Positions 7,193 through 8,728 of a stretch of 8,728 bases of DNA are shown here, in pieces. Below the pieces are notes generated by a model that ran no database searches, was not told where the DNA came from, and saw only the letters and a program-made list of their open reading frames with translations. Source of the DNA: an uncultured Clostridia bacterium (GTDB lineage: Bacteria > Bacillota > Clostridia > UBA1381); the NCBI GenBank assembly GCA_934463455.1, contig CAKSJU010000091.1:1-8728 (forward strand), written 5' to 3'. The position numbers and the translations under genes were made by a program. Each line of letters starts with the position of its first letter. Positions within the stretch are counted from its first letter, which is position 1.

Positions 7193-7976
7193 TATATCAA
7201 AAAATACAGCTGCCAGATAAGGCAGTCGCAAAGCTTCTTGAAATATACCCGGAAATTTCACCTGCAATTTTAAAAAAATTCTCTGTTCTTTTATGCAATC
7301 CGGAAAGCTATGAAAAAGCGGAACAGGAATTAAAATCAATCCTTTTTCCTGATCCGGACGGAATGAAAATTCTGTTTGTAATGTTGGAAAGCACTTGATT
7401 TCCTATGAAATGTATCGGCGGCACGGAATTTCGGAAGAAATCTATATTGCTACAATAAAAGGTTTCACACTTGTTTTACATGAAAATTTTGTTGCCTTTC
7501 ATAAGCTGACATTTGACAGATTATGGTGGATGGGGCGGCTTTTATCGCTTGTCTTGTTCCGAATCGGAGAACTGGAATATGAGATGTTTTCTGAAAACAA
7601 AACACCGATGATCTCAATACATATTCCGTCTGATGCAAAACTGTCGCATGCGGATGAATCTATTGTAGAAAGTCGGGATTTTTTCCGAATATTTTCTTCA
7701 AAATATGAAAAAATGCCATATTTCTGTCAATCATGGCTAATGTCTCCGATATTACCAAAGTTGTTGGCTACTCAGTCTCGGCTGCTCGCATTTTGGAGGA
7801 AATTTGACATCTCGGAATTTAATCCGGAGGATGAAAGCTATAAATGGTGGGTATTCCACAGCTACACGATAATGCCGGAGGAATTTTCCGAAAATACCAG
7901 TTTACAAAGAGACATTAAACAATATGTCCTCTCCGGAGGTAAAATTGGTGCAGCAAAAGGAGTTTTGAAATTTTAA
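7177..7976 (+). pseudogene. Acyltransferase-domain protein (NAT_N + GNAT_C type), frameshifted
   Basis: Two pieces form one gene. Piece one (7177-7398, 73 residues) reads MERLELYQKIQLPDKAVAKL to MKILFVMLEST and stops at TGA. Piece two continues from 7395 as LISYEMYRRHGISEEIYIAT, WWMGRLLSLVLFRIGELEYE, ISIHIPSDAKLS, CQSWLMSP, and TSLQRDIKQYVLSGGKIGAA. The halves join without a gap if one T is added to the TT at 7395-7396, giving MLESTLISYEMY. About 266 residues in all, near full length. From memory this is the GNAT-like acyltransferase family with N-terminal (NAT_N) and C-terminal (GNAT_C) domains found in many Clostridia; its substrate is unknown to me. The upstream ribosome site is weak (CGGA), and the start overlaps the opposite araC coding sequence. 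The rest of the gene looks intact, so the lesion is recent or a base-calling error. Confidence 0.78.
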
Positions 7977-7978
7977 TT

Positions 7979-8020
7979 GCAAAAAGGGCACGAACAAGCT
8001 TTGTTTCGTGTCCTTTTTGC
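7979..8020. terminator. Intrinsic terminator after the acyltransferase gene
   Basis: GCAAAAAGGGCACGAA (7979-7994) pairs with TTCGTGTCCTTTTTGC (8005-8020) over 16 bp with one G-T pair. T5 lies in the right arm. It begins 2 nt after the stop codon and precedes the insertion sequence by about 80 nt. Confidence 0.88.
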
Positions 8021-8118
8021 ATATCTAATGTATAACAATTAAGCATTAAAGAAAATTTTTAGCATATGTACAAATAATTAAATTAATGGATATTAATTTC
8101 AGACTGTAGACAAAATAC

Positions 8119-8147
8119 TACACAAACGCCTCAATTTATGATATAAT
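8119..8147 (+). promoter_or_regulatory. Promoter of the IS1182-family transposase
   Basis: TACACA (8119-8124), 17-nt spacer, perfect TATAAT (8142-8147). The -35 match is 4 of 6. Transcription should begin near 8154, which is already inside the right arm of the hairpin described next. Confidence 0.6.
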
Positions 8148-8172
8148 ATAAATATCATAAATTGAGGTGTTT
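8124..8172 (+). repeat. Long hairpin covering the IS1182 transposase ribosome site
   Basis: CCTCAATTTATGATAT (8129-8144) is the perfect complement of ATATCATAAATTGAGG (8152-8167), with a 7-nt loop. Allowing one G-T pair the stem extends to 8124-8144/8152-8172, 21 bp. The right arm contains the GAGGTG ribosome site (8164-8169) for ATG 8177. Because the predicted transcript starts near 8154, only read-through RNA would contain the left arm and hide the ribosome site. Confidence 0.8.
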
Positions 8173-8176
8173 TGTT

Positions 8177-8374
8177 ATGTACGAAAAAAGAAACAGACAA
8201 GAAACGCAAGGTCAACTACATATACTTTGCATAGATGATTTAGTGCCTAAAAATCATATACTGCGCGATATAGATAAAGCTATTGATTTCAGCTTTATCT
8301 ATGATGAGTTTGAGGGAATGTACAGTGATTTTGACGGTGGACGTCCCGGAATAGATCCTGTTTCTCTTTTTAAA
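8177..8374 (+). pseudogene. IS1182-family transposase, N-terminal fragment
   Basis: ATG 8177 follows GAGGTG with a 7-nt gap. The translation MYEKRNRQETQGQLHILCID, then DLVPKNHILRDIDKAIDFSF, and DFDGGRPGIDPVSLFK is the conserved N-terminal domain (DUF772-type) of IS1182-family transposases, where the chain normally goes on for another 350-450 residues. After VSLFK the frame enters foreign DNA and ends at TAA 8429-8431 with an unrelated tail. The catalytic DDE residues are absent from this part, so the fragment cannot act as a transposase. It was inactivated by insertion of the IS256-type element. Confidence 0.85.
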
Positions 8375-8411
8375 AGAGAGTGTGAAAAAAAGTCTGTAAA
8401 TTTGATTCCTT

Positions 8412-8439
8412 CTATGATAGAATATAAATAATATCATAG
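8412..8439 (+). repeat. Hairpin touching the IS256 transposase ribosome site
   Basis: CTATGATA (8412-8419) pairs with TATCATAG (8432-8439) around a 12-nt loop. The right arm overlaps the first two bases of AGGAGG (8438-8443). A weak promoter TTGATT (8402-8407), 17 nt, TAAATA (8425-8430) would start RNA near 8437, again leaving the left arm out of the native message. Confidence 0.55.
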
Positions 8440-8450
8440 GAGGAATTTTT

Positions 8451-8728
8451 ATGGCAAGACGCAGACGAGAAAGAATGAGTGAAGGGAAAAAGAATATCAT
8501 AGCCGGACTGATTCAGGAGTATGACATCAAGAGCGCAGAGGACATTCAGGAGGCATTAAAAGACCTGTTAGGCGGAACGATTCAAGAGATGATGGAAGCT
8601 GAGCTTGACGAACATTTGGGATATGATGAATATGAGCGCAGCGACAATCCTGATTACCGAAACGGCGTAAAACACAAGAAATTACGCAGTTCATACGGCG
8701 AAATACCGATTGATGTTCCGCAAGACCG
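8451..8728 (+). CDS. IS256-family (mutator-type) transposase, 5' part
   Basis: ATG 8451 follows AGGAGG (8438-8443) with a 7-nt gap. The first 92 codons are visible: a basic start MARRRRERMSEGKKN, then LIQEYDIKSAEDIQEALKDL, LGGTIQEMMEAELDEHLGYD and SDNPDYRNGVKHKKLRSSYG, then EIPIDVPQD. The 'MMEAELDEHLGY...YRNG' segment is the hallmark of IS256/mutator transposases, which are usually about 400 residues; the DDE catalytic core lies beyond the window. The frame is open to the last base and no damage is seen, so the element may be active. Confidence 0.93.
   Translation, partial: MARRRRERMSEGKKNIIAGLIQEYDIKSAEDIQEALKDLLGGTIQEMMEAELDEHLGYDEYERSDNPDYRNGVKHKKLRSSYGEIPIDVPQD

Larger units (their letters stand above)
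8101..8374 (+). mobile_element. Left part of an IS1182-family insertion sequence, interrupted
   Basis: The left end is placed near 8101, where AGACTGTAGACAAAATACTA resembles the terminal repeats of IS1182-type elements; the exact boundary is uncertain because the right end is not in view. It carries a promoter, a hairpin over the ribosome site and the first 66 codons of the transposase. The element stops matching its family at about 8374, where a second insertion sequence begins. The rest should lie beyond the window, after the inserted element. Confidence 0.72.
8375..8728 (+). mobile_element. Left part of an IS256-family insertion sequence
   Basis: The left boundary is near 8375, where AGAGAGTGTGAAAAAAAGTC starts and the IS1182 reading frame loses its family match. 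Such GAGAGTGTG...GTCTGTAAA ends are typical of IS256-type terminal repeats, though this is from memory. The sequence just before it, CTTTTTAAA, should be repeated after the right end as a target duplication of 8-9 bp; that end lies outside the window. The element's coding sequence is richer in GC than the surrounding host DNA. Confidence 0.78.

Noticed and set aside
7395..7976. Separate complete gene starting at TTG 7395
   Set aside because: It begins in the middle of a conserved domain, lacks a ribosome site, and joins seamlessly to the 7177-7398 piece after one base is restored.
8240..8500. Minus-strand 86-codon open frame across the junction of the two insertion sequences
   Set aside because: It spans two different elements and is antisense to both transposase genes, so it can only be a chance frame.
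1..8728. CRISPR array, tRNA, rRNA, riboswitch
   Set aside because: No regularly spaced repeats, no cloverleaf or rRNA-like segment, and leaders too short for known riboswitches were seen on either strand.

Overview
The window looks like accessory chromosomal DNA from a low-GC anaerobic Firmicute, most likely a gut- or rumen-type Clostridia. The reasons are AT-rich coding and spacer DNA, AGGAGG-type ribosome sites, near-consensus sigma-A promoters, short intrinsic terminators, a DUF6067-type glycosidase-like protein, and IS1182- and IS256-family insertion sequences. Genus cannot be fixed from this sequence alone.

Layout. (1) 1-316: no convincing gene; possible transposon-end relic near 27-50, then an autonomous promoter. 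(2) 317-1150 (+): an AraC-family regulator. (3) 1185-1206: terminator hairpin between convergent genes. (4) 3788-1211 (-): a two-gene operon, an Eis-like N-acetyltransferase followed 40 nt later by a PHP/CehA-like metallohydrolase. (5) 3789-3967: a divergent control region with a good promoter on each strand. (6) 3968-6250 (+): a 760-aa cytoplasmic DUF6067/GH-like protein, ended by a strong terminator at 6317-6357. (7) 6493-7976: a degraded divergent pair, a second AraC regulator (-) and an acyltransferase-domain protein (+), each with one single-base frameshift. (8) 7979-8020: terminator. (9) About 8101 to the end: the left part of an IS1182-family element, interrupted at about 8375 by an IS256-family element that runs off the window.

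How the parts may work together. The strongest signal is that the promoter of the first araC gene and the divergent region between the acetyltransferase and the DUF6067 gene share an identical 17-nt sequence, ATTGTTTATGAAAATCA. It lies 36-37 nt upstream of TTGACA in both cases. Each copy is part of a direct repeat (TGAAAATCA-like) with a 21-nt period, two helical turns, as expected for an AraC dimer. This suggests that the regulator controls itself and the acetyltransferase/PHP/DUF6067 genes as one small regulon. The substrate is unknown; none of the four proteins has an obvious signal peptide and no transporter is visible, so an intracellular catabolic or modifying pathway is inferred.

The right end is decaying or mobile DNA. 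Both insertion sequences carry a hairpin that covers the transposase ribosome site and has its left arm upstream of the predicted transcription start, so read-through RNA should be poorly translated while RNA from the element's own promoter is not.
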